DNA of 64,000 nt. Source: Variovorax dokdonensis. Lineage in GTDB: Bacteria > Pseudomonadota > Gammaproteobacteria > Burkholderiales > Burkholderiaceae_C. The notes under the pieces are model-generated. The model saw only the letters and a program-made list of their open reading frames with translations, was not told the origin of the DNA and searched no databases. Location of the stretch: the NCBI RefSeq assembly GCF_030316895.1, contig NZ_JASZYV010000004.1:62001-126000 (forward strand). The letters run 5' to 3'. Shown one piece after another: positions 26,611 to 35,735 of the stretch. Position 1 is the first letter of the stretch. The number at the start of each line of letters is the position of its first letter. The translations under genes and the position numbers were made by a program.

Positions 26611-27873
26611 TTAGCCCGCGGGCCGGGAAATGGGAGAAAGGGCGGAATAGGTCTTGAGGTCGATCGATGGATCGGCCAATGCCTCGGGTGCGATGCGCGC
26701 GCCCTGGGCGATCAACTTGCGCGCCAGCATGTGTTCGGCAGGCCGGTTGACCGAATGCGCGGCGGCGACGGCGCCGCCGCGCAGGTAGAACAGCGTGAAG
26801 CGGTCCGACGCCATGTCGCCGCGCAGCACGGCCTGGTCGCCTGCCGATGCGACACCCGCCATCTGCAGCTTCAGATCGTGCTGCTCGCTCCAGAACCAGG
26901 GCACGGCGCTCAATGGCTGGGGCCGATCGACGAGCACCGACGCGGCGGCACGCGCGCCGTCGTTGGCCGCCTGGATCGATTCCAGCCGCATGCGCGAAGG
27001 GCCGGCGGCCCCGCACTGCCATTGCATGTTGGCCACGTCGCCGACAGCGAGCACGCCGGGCGCGCTCGTGCGGCCCAGGGCGTCGGTGGCGATGCCGTTG
27101 TCGCAGACGATGCCCGCCTGCTCGGCCAGCTCGACATTCGGCACCACGCCAATGCCCAGCACCACGAGTTCGCAGTCCAGCATGCGCCCGTCGTCCAGTT
27201 CGACCGCGGCCACCTTGGCGTTGCGGCCATGCAGAGCGACGACGCCGCGCCCGAGTTCGAGCGTCACGCCACGCCGGGCGTGGCCCTGCGCCAGGTAGTC
27301 GGACATCGAGGCAGGAAAGCTGCGAGCCAGCAGGCGCGGCTGGCTTTCGAGCACGGTCACCTGCGCTCCGGCTGCCGCCAGCGCTGAAGCAACCTCCAAC
27401 CCGATGAAGCCACCGCCGATCACGCACGCGTTCTTGCAGCCGGCAAGCGCAGCCGATACGCCCTGGGCGTCTTTGAGCGTCCGCAGCTGATGCACGCCCT
27501 GCAGTCGCGCGCCGGCCACCGGCAGTTCACGGCAGCGTGCACCGGTGGCAAGCGCCAGGGTGCCGAAGGTGATGTGCGAACCGTCAGCCAGCGCCACGCG
27601 GCGCGCGGCCACATCCACGGCGGTGACGCGGGTTGCCAGGCGCAGGTCGATGGCCTGTTCGCGGTAGAAGTCCGGGCCGCGCAGCGCGATCTGACTGGCG
27701 TCCGTCTTGCCGGACAGCAGTCCCTTGGAAAGCGGCGGGCGCTGGTATGGCGCATGCGGCTCGTCGCCCAACATCACGATGGGCGCATCGAAGCCCAGCT
27801 CGCGCGCCGAAGCCGCGAGCTGCACGCCGGCATGCGACGCGCCGACGATGACCAGGGGTTCCTGCGGGCTCAT
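26611..27873 (-). CDS. FAD/NAD ferredoxin reductase of Rieske system
   Basis: The ATG at 27873 gives 420 aa and places the FAD-binding motif (VIVGASHAGVQLAASAREL) at the N-terminus, so the longer frame is rejected. The NAD(P)H motif CVIGGGFIGLEVASALAAAG lies mid-protein (about 145-165), followed by a second FAD contact, APGVLAVGDVA. This is the putidaredoxin/rhodocoxin reductase family. It should pass electrons from NADH to the ferredoxin encoded 8 nt upstream and on to the Rieske oxygenase. Length is typical. Confidence 0.92.
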   Translation of the reverse strand: MSPQEPLVIVGASHAGVQLAASARELGFDAPIVMLGDEPHAPYQRPPLSKGLLSGKTDASQIALRGPDFYREQAIDLRLATRVTAVDVAARRVALADGSHITFGTLALATGARCRELPVAGARLQGVHQLRTLKDAQGVSAALAGCKNACVIGGGFIGLEVASALAAAGAQVTVLESQPRLLARSFPASMSDYLAQGHARRGVTLELGRGVVALHGRNAKVAAVELDDGRMLDCELVVLGIGVVPNVELAEQAGIVCDNGIATDALGRTSAPGVLAVGDVANMQWQCGAAGPSRMRLESIQAANDGARAAASVLVDRPQPLSAVPWFWSEQHDLKLQMAGVASAGDQAVLRGDMASDRFTLFYLRGGAVAAAHSVNRPAEHMLARKLIAQGARIAPEALADPSIDLKTYSALSPISRPAG

Positions 27874-27881
27874 CGCGAAGC

Positions 27882-28205
27882 TCAGACCTGCGTCTCTGGC
27901 ACACGCACGGTCAGGCCGTCGAGCGCGTCGCTCACGGTGATCTGGCAGCTGAGCCGGCTGTTGGGCATGCGCTCGCTGGCGGTGGCGTCGAGCATCTCGT
28001 CTTCCATGTCGTCGGGCGGCGCGAGGCGAGAGAGGAACTCGTCGTTCACGTACACATGGCATGTGGCGCAGGCGCAGCTGCCGCCGCATTCGGCATCGAT
28101 GCCGCGCACGTTGTTGTGGACGGCCGTTTCCATGAGGCTGGCGCCGTTCCTGGCTTCCACGCTTCGCGTGCTGCCGTCCTTGAGGATGTAGTGAATCGTG
28201 GGCAT
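27882..28205 (-). CDS. putidaredoxin-type [2Fe-2S] ferredoxin
   Basis: The ATG at 28205 gives 107 aa. Cluster ligands C40, C46, C49 and C87 are seen in ECGGSCACATCHV and RLSCQITV, the adrenodoxin/putidaredoxin pattern, with an extra Cys44. The ending VPETQV is short and normal. It lies 2 nt after the glutamine-synthetase-like gene and 8 nt before the reductase gene. It is the electron carrier of a three-component oxygenase. Such ferredoxins more often serve P450s, but no P450 is present. Confidence 0.93.
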   Translation of the reverse strand: MPTIHYILKDGSTRSVEARNGASLMETAVHNNVRGIDAECGGSCACATCHVYVNDEFLSRLAPPDDMEDEMLDATASERMPNSRLSCQITVSDALDGLTVRVPETQV

Positions 28206-28207
28206 GG

Positions 28208-29647
28208 TCAGAACATGTCGAAGTACTCGCGGTGTTCCCACTCGGTGACTTCGAGGTTGAAGCGGGCGATCTCGGCCTGCTTGATGTGGCAGTAGTAGTC
28301 GACGAAGGCTTTGCCGAGCCCGTCGTTGAGCACGGCGTCGGCGCGCAATGCGGCCAGCGCCGCATCCAGAGAGCGTGGCAGTTGCTCGGCAGGTGTTTCG
28401 TAGGGCGCGTCGGCGGAGGGGCCGGGGTCCATTTGTTCGGCGATGCCGTGCAGGCCCGAGAACAGCTGCGACGCCAGATACAGGTAGGGATTGGCCGTCG
28501 GCTCGCCGATGCGGTTTTCGATGCGCGATGCGCTGTCGTCCGGCGCACCCAGCACGCGCAGCATGGCACCCCGGTTGTCGCGGGCCCAGATGGCACGGTC
28601 CGGCGCCAGCGAGAAGGGCCGGTAGCGTCGATAGCCATTGAGCGTGGGGCTGGCCAGTGCGGCAGCGCCACAGGCGTGGGCCTTGAGGCCTGCCAGGTAG
28701 TGCATGCCGAGGGGGCTCAGGCTCTGATCGGCGGTGTCCGGCATGAAGGCATTGCGCCCGTCGGCCGCATGGCGCAGCGACTGATGCAGATGCCAGCCGC
28801 TGGACATCACGTTAGGGATGCGCGGCCGACACATGAAGGTGGCGTGGTAGCCGTTGCGCTGGCAGATCTGCTTGATCGCACTGCGCAGCAGCACCATCGT
28901 GTCGGCCGGCTCGATGCCTGCGGTGGGGCCGAACACCAGTTCGAACTGGCTGGGCCCGAATTCGATCTCCAGCGAGTGCAGCGGCAAGCCCAGTTCGACG
29001 AGCTGACTGCGCAGCAGCTCCATCAGCCCGTCGACGCGGTCGTAGCGCAGTTCGGTCAGGTACTGGTGGCCGTGCGTGAGCAGCGACACGCGCGGCGGCT
29101 CGCCCGGCTGGCCGGAGTCGCCCAGGCGCATGGCCGCCTCGTCGAGCTTGAAGACATGAAACTCGACCTCGAGGCCCGCCACGAACTGAAGGCCCTTCTC
29201 ATCCAATTGCGCGAGCGCGCGCTGCAGGATGCGCCGCGTGGCGTAGGGACAAGCCTGGCCGTCCTTCATGAAAGCGTCGCACAGGACCCAGCCCGTGCGG
29301 GGAGCCCACGGCAGCATGCGGAATGTGGACGGGTCCGCCACGATGGTGAAGTCGGCGCCGCCTTGCAGGCCCTCCACCGCGAAGCCGCCGCCAGTCGTGA
29401 AGACGGGGAACACCGTGCGATGCGAGGTGTCCTTGGCCAGCAGCGTGGTGGTGAGGTTCACCCCGCTGCGAAGTGCGCCCTTCGCTGCGCCGGCCACCAG
29501 CGTCTTGCCGCGCAGCACGCCGTGCTGATCGGGCCAGACGAAGCGCAGCACGTCCATCTCGCCGGCATCGATGCGCCGGACGATCTCGCGGCCTTGCGCC
29601 TGTTGATCGGCGGTCCAGAGGCCAAAGCGTTCGACGAAGTCGTTCAT
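28208..29647 (-). CDS. glutamine-synthetase-like gamma-glutamyl ligase
   Basis: The 479-aa product is a type I/III glutamine synthetase fold protein. Key stretches are LEVEFHVFK (metal Glu), IEFGPSQFELVFGP (metal Glu pair), SGWHLHQSL (ATP/metal His) and RPFSLAPDRAIWARDNRGAMLRV with RIENRIGEPTANPYLYL (substrate Arg and ATP region). It differs from housekeeping GlnA in the N-terminus and lacks the adenylylation Tyr loop. Homologues in amine catabolism (gamma-glutamyl-anilide or -isopropylamide synthetases) join glutamate to an amine. Its place between a Rieske oxygenase and a ferredoxin suggests an amine substrate. The exact reaction is unknown. Confidence 0.85.
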   Translation of the reverse strand: MNDFVERFGLWTADQQAQGREIVRRIDAGEMDVLRFVWPDQHGVLRGKTLVAGAAKGALRSGVNLTTTLLAKDTSHRTVFPVFTTGGGFAVEGLQGGADFTIVADPSTFRMLPWAPRTGWVLCDAFMKDGQACPYATRRILQRALAQLDEKGLQFVAGLEVEFHVFKLDEAAMRLGDSGQPGEPPRVSLLTHGHQYLTELRYDRVDGLMELLRSQLVELGLPLHSLEIEFGPSQFELVFGPTAGIEPADTMVLLRSAIKQICQRNGYHATFMCRPRIPNVMSSGWHLHQSLRHAADGRNAFMPDTADQSLSPLGMHYLAGLKAHACGAAALASPTLNGYRRYRPFSLAPDRAIWARDNRGAMLRVLGAPDDSASRIENRIGEPTANPYLYLASQLFSGLHGIAEQMDPGPSADAPYETPAEQLPRSLDAALAALRADAVLNDGLGKAFVDYYCHIKQAEIARFNLEVTEWEHREYFDMF

Positions 29648-29663
29648 GGTGGCGGTGCTCCGG

Positions 29664-30986
29664 TCAGGCGCTCAGGCGAGCGGATGCCCAGTCGCTGCCA
29701 CGGCGGCGTGCGAGGTCGGCCTGTTCGCAATAGGCGTCTGCACCTTCGGCGGTGGAAACGCCGTCGATCGATGGCGGGCCGGTCAGCGCGCCAGCTTCCT
29801 CGGCGTTGGGCTGCATGGGCAGGGGCTCGCCGGCCTGGGCGGCCTCGATGGCCTTGACCAGTATGCGGCGATAGAGCGTGATGCCCTTGTCGGTGGTGCC
29901 CAGGTGTTCGCGCGTGCGGTCCTGGATCGGGCCCATCGATTCGCACGCCCACTGGTCGTGCACATTGATGTCTTCGCCCATGCCGGTGTAGGTCTTGTTC
30001 AGTTGCTCGTCGACGCTGTAGCCGTATTCGTTGCGCTTGTTCTTGCGCGACGTGTACAGCGGCAGCTCGATGGTCTGCAGGCGCTGTTCGCGCATCTGCT
30101 TCTTGTCCACCGGGCCTGTGAAGCTGGTGAAGATGGCATACCAGTAGCAATGCGTGTCGTCCACCGGCACATGCCACTGCGAGATCGTCATCTCCGAACT
30201 CATCGGGATCACGAACGCCTGGGGGAAGACGACGTTGGTGACGCGCACATGCGTCTGCTCGTCCGACAGCTTGCGCAGCGTGGTCAGTTGCATGCCGTGC
30301 GGCGCTGGCTGCACGCGGATCTCGGGCCGGTCGTATTCGCGCAGCACCTGGGTGATCGCCATCTTGGAGTCGGCCGATGCGCCTCGAAACTGCTTGCCGT
30401 AGCTCTCGGACGTGTCTTCGTCTTCGTAGAAGCGGTGCAGGAACGACGCATGTGCCGGGTCCATGCCCACCTCGAGCGCCTGCAGCCAGTTGCATTCCCA
30501 CAGCCCCTTGAATGCGAAGGTATGGCTGTCGGGCGCGACGAAGCAGTCGAAATCGGCAAAGGCCGGCGGCTCGCCCTCACCGATGTATGCAAAGACGATG
30601 CCGCTTTTCTCGACCACGGGATACGCGCCCTGCTTGATGCGAGAGCACAGGCGGCTGCCAGCGGGTTCGGCCGGCGTTTCCATGCACTGGCCGGTGGCAT
30701 CGAACAGCCAACCGTGAAAGGCGCAGCGCAGGCCGCCGCTTTCCAGGCGGCCGTAGGCCAGGTCCGCGCCACGGTGCGGGCAGTCGCGGTCGAGCAGGCC
30801 GACGCGACCCGTCTCGTCACGAAACAGCACGAAGTGCTGGCCCATCAACTGCACCGGCTTGAGCGGGCGCGGGCCGGTGAGCTCCTCGGACAGTGCCACG
30901 GGCTGCCAATAGCGGCGCAGCAGGTTGCCGGCGGGCGTGCCGTGGCCGACGCGGGTCATGAGTTCGTTCTGTTCGGCGCTGATCAT
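29664..30986 (-). CDS. Rieske oxygenase alpha subunit, phthalate-type
   Basis: This is the first gene of the leftward operon. The 440-aa product has the Rieske cluster ligands C69-P-H71 and C88-x2-H91 (DCPHRG and CAFHGW). The mononuclear iron site is in MDPAHASFLHR: D176, H179 and H184. The C-terminal domain resembles phthalate 4,5-dioxygenase or demethylase types, which act without a beta subunit, and none is encoded here. It should use the neighbouring ferredoxin and reductase to hydroxylate or demethylate an aromatic compound. The substrate cannot be read from the sequence. Confidence 0.93.
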   Translation of the reverse strand: MISAEQNELMTRVGHGTPAGNLLRRYWQPVALSEELTGPRPLKPVQLMGQHFVLFRDETGRVGLLDRDCPHRGADLAYGRLESGGLRCAFHGWLFDATGQCMETPAEPAGSRLCSRIKQGAYPVVEKSGIVFAYIGEGEPPAFADFDCFVAPDSHTFAFKGLWECNWLQALEVGMDPAHASFLHRFYEDEDTSESYGKQFRGASADSKMAITQVLREYDRPEIRVQPAPHGMQLTTLRKLSDEQTHVRVTNVVFPQAFVIPMSSEMTISQWHVPVDDTHCYWYAIFTSFTGPVDKKQMREQRLQTIELPLYTSRKNKRNEYGYSVDEQLNKTYTGMGEDINVHDQWACESMGPIQDRTREHLGTTDKGITLYRRILVKAIEAAQAGEPLPMQPNAEEAGALTGPPSIDGVSTAEGADAYCEQADLARRRGSDWASARLSA

Positions 30987-31033
30987 GGTGGGGCTCCAAC
31001 GGTCAAATCAGATGGCTGGCGAGCCAACTAGTG

Positions 31034-31267
31034 ATTGCATACAACGGCATGCATTCTGACTTCAACTTCGGCAATGTCAACTGGAGTTTGCAATGGAGCA
31101 GCCCGTATTTCCTGGATTCCGTGGACTGAACGTATGCATCCGGACGGTGCACGCACGGGCTCCGGTCGACTATGCATGCAGAAACCGGGCCAACACGAAG
31201 GTCGTGCGTGCATTCCGGGGTGACAACCGGCATGCTTCTAGAATCCCGCCCAGTTCTTGCATGCAAT
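31034..31267. promoter_or_regulatory. repeated TGCAT-type motifs, candidate GntR operators
   Basis: The 302-nt divergent region between the oxygenase operon and the GntR gene contains repeated ATGCAT/TGCAT-type motifs: TTGCAT at 31035-31040, ATGCAT at 31049-31054, ATGCAT at 31134-31139, TGCATGCA at 31173-31180 and a perfect palindrome TTGCATGCAA at 31257-31266. The last lies 22 nt before the regulator ATG. Half-palindromic spaced motifs in a divergent region facing an FCD-type regulator are likely its operators, allowing autoregulation and control of the oxygenase operon. Binding is inferred, not known. Confidence 0.55.
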
Positions 31268-31288
31268 CGGGTTTACTTCCGCCTTCCT

Positions 31289-32020
31289 ATGGACTCCCAA
31301 CAATCCCGCGTTCTCGTTCAGTTGCGCGACCTGATTCTCAAAGGCGAGTTCGGCCCGGGCGAGCGCCTGGCGGAGATACCGCTGGCGGAAAAGCTCGGCG
31401 CATCGCGCACCCCCGTGCGCCTGGCGCTCACCAGCCTGGAGCACGAGGGGCTGATCGAGCCGTCGCCCGCTGGGGGCTACCAGATGCGGCGCTTCACGTC
31501 GCAGGAGATTGCCGACGCCATCCGCGTGCGCGGCGTCATCGAGGGATTCGCGGCGCGGCTGCTCGCTGAAGACGGCGCGCCACGCCAGCTGCTGCGTGAG
31601 CTCAACGAATGCCTGACCGAAGGCGACAAGGCGGTCAACAAGCCGACCATGGAGCTGGACGACTACGCCGCCTACGTCGAGATGAACGACCGCTTCCACC
31701 AGTTGATCGTGCAAGGCTGCGGCAACGCTGCGGTCAAGCGCATCATGGACCTGCTGGACAGCCAGCCCTTCGCCGCGCCCAGCGCCATGCTGCCGATGCA
31801 ATCGTCCATGGAGGAAGGCCAGCAGTGGATGCAGCAGGCGCATCGCACCCATCACGCGATGGTGCAGGCCATCGAACGCGGCCAGGGCTCGCGTGCGCAA
31901 GCCCTGGGCGAGGAACATGTGGAGATCGCCCGCATGAACCTCAACTACGCGCTGGAACGCCCCGAGCTCGCCGCCGAGCTCATGCCCGGCATGAAGCTGG
32001 TGGCGGGCAAGGTGCGTTGA
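31289..32020 (+). CDS. GntR family regulator, FCD type
   Basis: The ATG at 31289 gives 243 aa. An upstream in-frame ATG at 31172 would place the candidate operator inside the coding region. Residues about 8-70 form the winged HTH (LRDLILKGEFGPGERLAEIPLAEKLGASRTPVR, then LEHEGLIEPSPAGGYQMR). The FCD ligand-binding domain follows, with helices containing the metal-binding His/Asp residues (YVEMNDRFHQLIVQGCGN and HRTHHAMVQAIERG). It is divergent from the Rieske operon and is its probable repressor, released by the substrate or an intermediate. Its 3' end converges with the TonB receptor gene. Confidence 0.92.
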   Translation: MDSQQSRVLVQLRDLILKGEFGPGERLAEIPLAEKLGASRTPVRLALTSLEHEGLIEPSPAGGYQMRRFTSQEIADAIRVRGVIEGFAARLLAEDGAPRQLLRELNECLTEGDKAVNKPTMELDDYAAYVEMNDRFHQLIVQGCGNAAVKRIMDLLDSQPFAAPSAMLPMQSSMEEGQQWMQQAHRTHHAMVQAIERGQGSRAQALGEEHVEIARMNLNYALERPELAAELMPGMKLVAGKVR

Positions 32021-32032
32021 CGCGCTACTGCG

Positions 32033-34249
32033 CTAGAAGGCGACCCTCAGCGTGAGGTCTGCCGTGCGCGGCGGGCCGAGGTACACCTGCGTGTCGCTGG
32101 CGACATTGGCGGCGTAGAGCTTGTCGGTCGCGTTGCGCACGCGCCCTATGAGCGCGACGGACTTGTTGATCTGCCAGCTCAGTGCGAGATCCACCAGCGT
32201 GTAAGACGGCCAGACCAAGGTGTTGGCCGCGTCCGCATAGACCTGCCCCACATACCGCAGCCCCACACTCCCTTCCACCGAAGGCGTGAACGCATAGGAC
32301 ATCCACAGGTTCGCCACCGTGGACGGCGTGTTGTTGGGTGTCTTGCCCGCCAGCGAGACGCCGCCCTGGTTGAAGCGATCGTATTGCGCGTCGACGTAAG
32401 TCGCATTGGCCTGGATCGACCACCGCGGCGTCGGTTGCAGGCCGACGGCGAGCTCCACGCCCTTGGCCGACTGCTCGCCAACAAGCACCGTGAGCGCGCT
32501 GTTGTTCGGGTCCTGCGTGGCGATGTTCTTTCTCTCGATGCTGTAGAGCGCGAGGGTGGCGTTGCCCTTTCTTTCCCAGAAGTCGACCTTGCTGCCGACT
32601 TCCACCTGTCGGCCCGTCGTGAGTTCGCTGTTGTTGCGAACGTCCGCGAATGACGCAGTGGTCAGGACGCCCGAGGGTGGGTCTGCCGCGGTCGCGTATT
32701 GGGCATAGAGATTGGCGCCTGGCGCGACGTCCCACACGATGCCGATCCGGCCCGTCGTCGGGTCGTAGCTGCGGCTGAAGCTGGCCGGGTTGGCCGCTGT
32801 CACCGCGCGGCGATTGGTCAGGTCGAGCTCGATTCGCTCGTGGCGCAGCGCCGTCACCAGATTCACCGTCGGCACCAGCGCCGTCCGGTTTTCGAGATAG
32901 ACCGCGGTCGTGGTGGTCTTGTTGTCCCGATCCGGACTGAAGCCGGGCGCGAGGCCCGTCTCCTGGAAGAAGTTGCCGGTCGTGAAGGAATAGGGATCCA
33001 CCGTGCTGACGGTGCCTGACCCGCTCTTGGGAAAGCGTGTCTGCTTGTTGACGCTGTAGTCCAGGCCGAACGACCAGTCGCTGCGCATGCCGCCGAGCTG
33101 GCCGCGATAGATCCCCTCGATGCGATCCCCGACGAGGCGCTGGTCATGGCGCTGCAGCAGTGCGCCCGACCGGATCACCGCCGTGTTGAATGCGTTGTAC
33201 CGGTAGGTTTCGACATTGCGGTAGTCGCGCAGCGCGTCGTAGGCGTAGAAGGTGTTGCGAAGCTGCAGGGCATCATTGACTCGCCACTCGGCCATCGAAC
33301 GCAGCCACTGGACTTCCTGTTCATACAGGCCGTCGGCGCTGTTGTAGTTCTTGAACCGGATGCCGGGATCGACGGTCAACGTGCCGATGGCGGGGTTGAG
33401 CACGGGCGTTCCCCAGTACGGCCGATCGACCGTCTCCTTCTGGTACTCGTAGGCGAGCGTGTGGGTGAAGCCGCTGCCGAAGTCGGACAGCAGCGAGGTG
33501 GCGATCTGCGCCGAGCGTGAACCGGTGCCGTCGGTCCAGCTGTCGGCATCCCGGGCGTTCGCATCGATGCGAAAGTAATGGCTGCCCGCACCACCGTCGC
33601 CCGCAACGCGGCGGTTCAGCCCGATCGAGGCCTCGGCGAGCTTGTCCGTGCCGAAGCGCAGCTGGCCTTCGGTGAAGTCCGCACGCTGGGCGAGTTTGGT
33701 GATGTAGTTGATCGAGCCGCCGACAGCGCCCGAGCCGAACAGGAAGCTCGACGGTCCGCCCAGCACTTCGACGCGGTCGTAGATCCAGCTGTCCACCGGC
33801 CGCGCCGCGATCGAGTACTGGACATTGATGCCGTTGAACAGCTGGCTGATCGAGCCGGTGCCGAAGCCGCGATAGCTCACCCCGACGTTGCCCGGTGCGT
33901 TGTGGGCGGTGATGCCCGGCACGGCGCGAAGGATTTCCTGAGTGTCCTGCGCGCCACGTGCGTCGATCGTGGCGCGGTCGACGATGGTCACCGAGCCGGG
34001 TGTCTCGCGGGGCGTGAGCCCGAGGCGACTCCCGGTTTCGGAAGGCGTGCCCAGATTGAGCCGCCCGGTGGCGGAGACGGCCTCGTCGACAACGTCGACT
34101 TGGGGCAGCGAGCCTTGAACGCTTTGTGCGCCCGCAGGGGCAGAGGCTGCAAGCAGCAGGAACGCGACGCCAAGCATCGAGGCTGAACGCGCGAACGGTG
34201 GGGGCTCGATGCGCTGAGCGCGCACGAGTTCGAATTGACGTTTGGACAT
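32033..34249 (-). CDS. TonB-dependent siderophore-type receptor
   Basis: The ATG at 34249 is preceded by AAGGGA and starts a leader with signal peptide (MLGVAFLLLAASAPAGAQ, about residues 25-42). The product is 738 aa. The plug has RETPGSVTIVDRATIDARGAQDTQEILRAVPGI, then VSYRGFGTGSISQLFNGINV and GPSSFLFGSGAVGGSINYITK, typical of FhuA/FpvA-like siderophore receptors. The barrel ends LTLRVAF with a terminal Phe. A DUF2946-like gene lies directly upstream on the same strand, as in the copper operon, so copper or a metallophore is as likely as iron. Confidence 0.9.
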   Translation of the reverse strand: MSKRQFELVRAQRIEPPPFARSASMLGVAFLLLAASAPAGAQSVQGSLPQVDVVDEAVSATGRLNLGTPSETGSRLGLTPRETPGSVTIVDRATIDARGAQDTQEILRAVPGITAHNAPGNVGVSYRGFGTGSISQLFNGINVQYSIAARPVDSWIYDRVEVLGGPSSFLFGSGAVGGSINYITKLAQRADFTEGQLRFGTDKLAEASIGLNRRVAGDGGAGSHYFRIDANARDADSWTDGTGSRSAQIATSLLSDFGSGFTHTLAYEYQKETVDRPYWGTPVLNPAIGTLTVDPGIRFKNYNSADGLYEQEVQWLRSMAEWRVNDALQLRNTFYAYDALRDYRNVETYRYNAFNTAVIRSGALLQRHDQRLVGDRIEGIYRGQLGGMRSDWSFGLDYSVNKQTRFPKSGSGTVSTVDPYSFTTGNFFQETGLAPGFSPDRDNKTTTTAVYLENRTALVPTVNLVTALRHERIELDLTNRRAVTAANPASFSRSYDPTTGRIGIVWDVAPGANLYAQYATAADPPSGVLTTASFADVRNNSELTTGRQVEVGSKVDFWERKGNATLALYSIERKNIATQDPNNSALTVLVGEQSAKGVELAVGLQPTPRWSIQANATYVDAQYDRFNQGGVSLAGKTPNNTPSTVANLWMSYAFTPSVEGSVGLRYVGQVYADAANTLVWPSYTLVDLALSWQINKSVALIGRVRNATDKLYAANVASDTQVYLGPPRTADLTLRVAF

Positions 34250-34385
34250 GTATCTCCCTTGAACGGCGCCCCATCGGGCGCGCGAATGCTCCGCCGCATG
34301 CCCGCTCGAAAGCGAATGCATCGCGGCACTGTCGAAGTACGGCTTCGGACCGGGCCGACAGCCGGTTCGACGAAGCAACTAGGAA

Positions 34386-34757
34386 TCAGGCAAGTTCAGA
34401 AGGAGAGGCAGGTGGCCCGCGCGCAGGCAGCGGAGCGGCCGTTGCCGCGGCGAGCCGGGCGGCCGGAATCGACTGCACGGCGCGGCCGAGCGGCAGCGGC
34501 AGGGCTGCTTCGGCGCTCCGCTTTGGAGGTGGCGCGCCGACGGCGGCGCACAGCGGGCAGTCGAAGGATGCGTACTGCATCGCCTCGTCGCCGTCCGTGC
34601 TCTGGAAGTTGATCACCACAGCGCCGCTGCTCACCGAACAGACGACCTGCATGACCTTCGGACGAACGACTGGCGACGCCACTGCCACGCCGAGCGACAA
34701 CATAAACCACGCAAGCACCAGTCGGTGCAGGAGGTTGATGCGGCGCAAGCGGTGCAT
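34386..34757 (-). CDS. DUF2946-like small membrane/exported protein
   Basis: The ATG at 34757 gives 123 aa, with the membrane or signal segment LLHRLVLAWFMLSLGVAVASP at the N-terminus. An upstream ATG at 34811 is open but adds a Cys-containing tail before the helix. The mature part has VVCSVSSGAVV and ASFDCPLC, the two-Cys pattern of DUF2946. A Pro/Ala-rich tail follows. It ends 136 nt before the TonB receptor start. A metal-related role is inferred from the paired arrangement. Confidence 0.65.
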   Translation of the reverse strand: MHRLRRINLLHRLVLAWFMLSLGVAVASPVVRPKVMQVVCSVSSGAVVINFQSTDGDEAMQYASFDCPLCAAVGAPPPKRSAEAALPLPLGRAVQSIPAARLAAATAAPLPARGPPASPSELA

Positions 34758-34814
34758 GAAAAGGATTATCGCCCGGGTCGATCTGATCTCTTGCGCCTTA
34801 CAAGCATGCACACA

Positions 34815-35564
34815 TCAACGACAGCTTCGCCAGCCGCCGACCTCCAGATGAAAGTGGTCGGCGTGTACCGCGTTGTAGTCCGGGCCCAGCACGCCCTCGA
34901 ACAGTCCGCAGGCGCCTTGATGGATGGCTCGCAGAAATTCGGCCTCCGGCGTCGACGCCTGAGACGGGCCTTGCGGCGCTTCTGCCCAGTCTCGGCGTAA
35001 AGACACGGCACGCCCGCGATCCGCGCGGCTGAAGGCGGCCAGGTCCAGCGCGTCAGCCGTGGCGTGCCGGCTGCGACGCCCGCCCCCTTCGGAGGGCGCA
35101 CGCCCCGTCACCACGTTGCGGCAGGCGTAGCCGCCAAGATGGTCGATGCGGGTGATGCGGGTGCCCAGGTGCTGAAGCGCGGCCGGTTGCAGCACGTGCC
35201 GCTCCCACAGGGCCAGCGGCAGCGCAACGCGGCAGCTGAGCAGCACCGGAGCGTTCAAAGGCGCGCCATTCGTGCCTTGCAGCCGTACTGCGTTTTCGAG
35301 GGCGCAACCCTCGCCCGTCACTCGATCGGGCACGGGCTCGAAGCGCATGCCGGCTTCGCCGATCAGGGCCAGGCATTGCGCCGGCTCGCGTTGTGCACGG
35401 CCGAGCTTGATGCGTGTGAGCCAGTTTGGCGGCTCCGAGATGTCGAGTCTGGCCCAAGGATTGAAGCGCGGCGGCACGACCACCCACCCCGCATGCACCG
35501 CCCAGCCAAGGGCCAAGAGCGCGACGAAGCAAAGGGCGGCAGCGAATCGGAGAAGCATCGGCAT
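34815..35564 (-). CDS. extensin-like domain exported protein
   Basis: The ATG at 35564 gives 249 aa with a signal or anchor helix (LLRFAAALCFVALLALGWAVHAG). The longer frame from 35678 lacks features. The C-terminal region (about 90-249) has the extensin-like family pattern: several Cys residues, HLGGYACRNVV, SRHATADALDLAAF and a final NAVHADHFHLEVG. The His and Asp residues resemble those of zinc peptidases of the LAS/MepA type, so a cell-wall-related hydrolase is possible. It precedes the DUF2946 gene on the same strand by 57 nt. Confidence 0.85.
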   Translation of the reverse strand: MPMLLRFAAALCFVALLALGWAVHAGWVVVPPRFNPWARLDISEPPNWLTRIKLGRAQREPAQCLALIGEAGMRFEPVPDRVTGEGCALENAVRLQGTNGAPLNAPVLLSCRVALPLALWERHVLQPAALQHLGTRITRIDHLGGYACRNVVTGRAPSEGGGRRSRHATADALDLAAFSRADRGRAVSLRRDWAEAPQGPSQASTPEAEFLRAIHQGACGLFEGVLGPDYNAVHADHFHLEVGGWRSCR

Positions 35565-35681
35565 CGACGTGGCGGACACGTCGCGAGCATCATGCGGGAC
35601 GACATCAGTACGCTGTAGTCCGCCGACTGAATTGCGCCGCCCGATGGCGGCCTCCCCCGGCGCTCGCCCGAACCGCACATG

Positions 35682-35710
35682 AAAAAAGCGCCCACCTGGG
35701 GCGCTTTTTT
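35682..35710. terminator. bidirectional intrinsic terminator
   Basis: A stem GCGCCC (35688-35693) / GGGCGC (35699-35704) with a 5-nt loop is flanked by A6 (35682-35687) and T6 (35705-35710). It therefore works in both directions. Leftward transcripts from ilvE and the zinc-finger gene would stop here. The only gene to its left also reads leftward, so rightward use is not obvious. Confidence 0.85.
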
Positions 35711-35735
35711 CTGGATGAGCGTCGGACGCTCGCGC

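Noticed and set aside
28232..31031. Plus-strand frames of 541 and 461 codons
   Set aside because: They mirror the glutamine-synthetase-like and Rieske genes. The low-complexity composition shows they are shadows.
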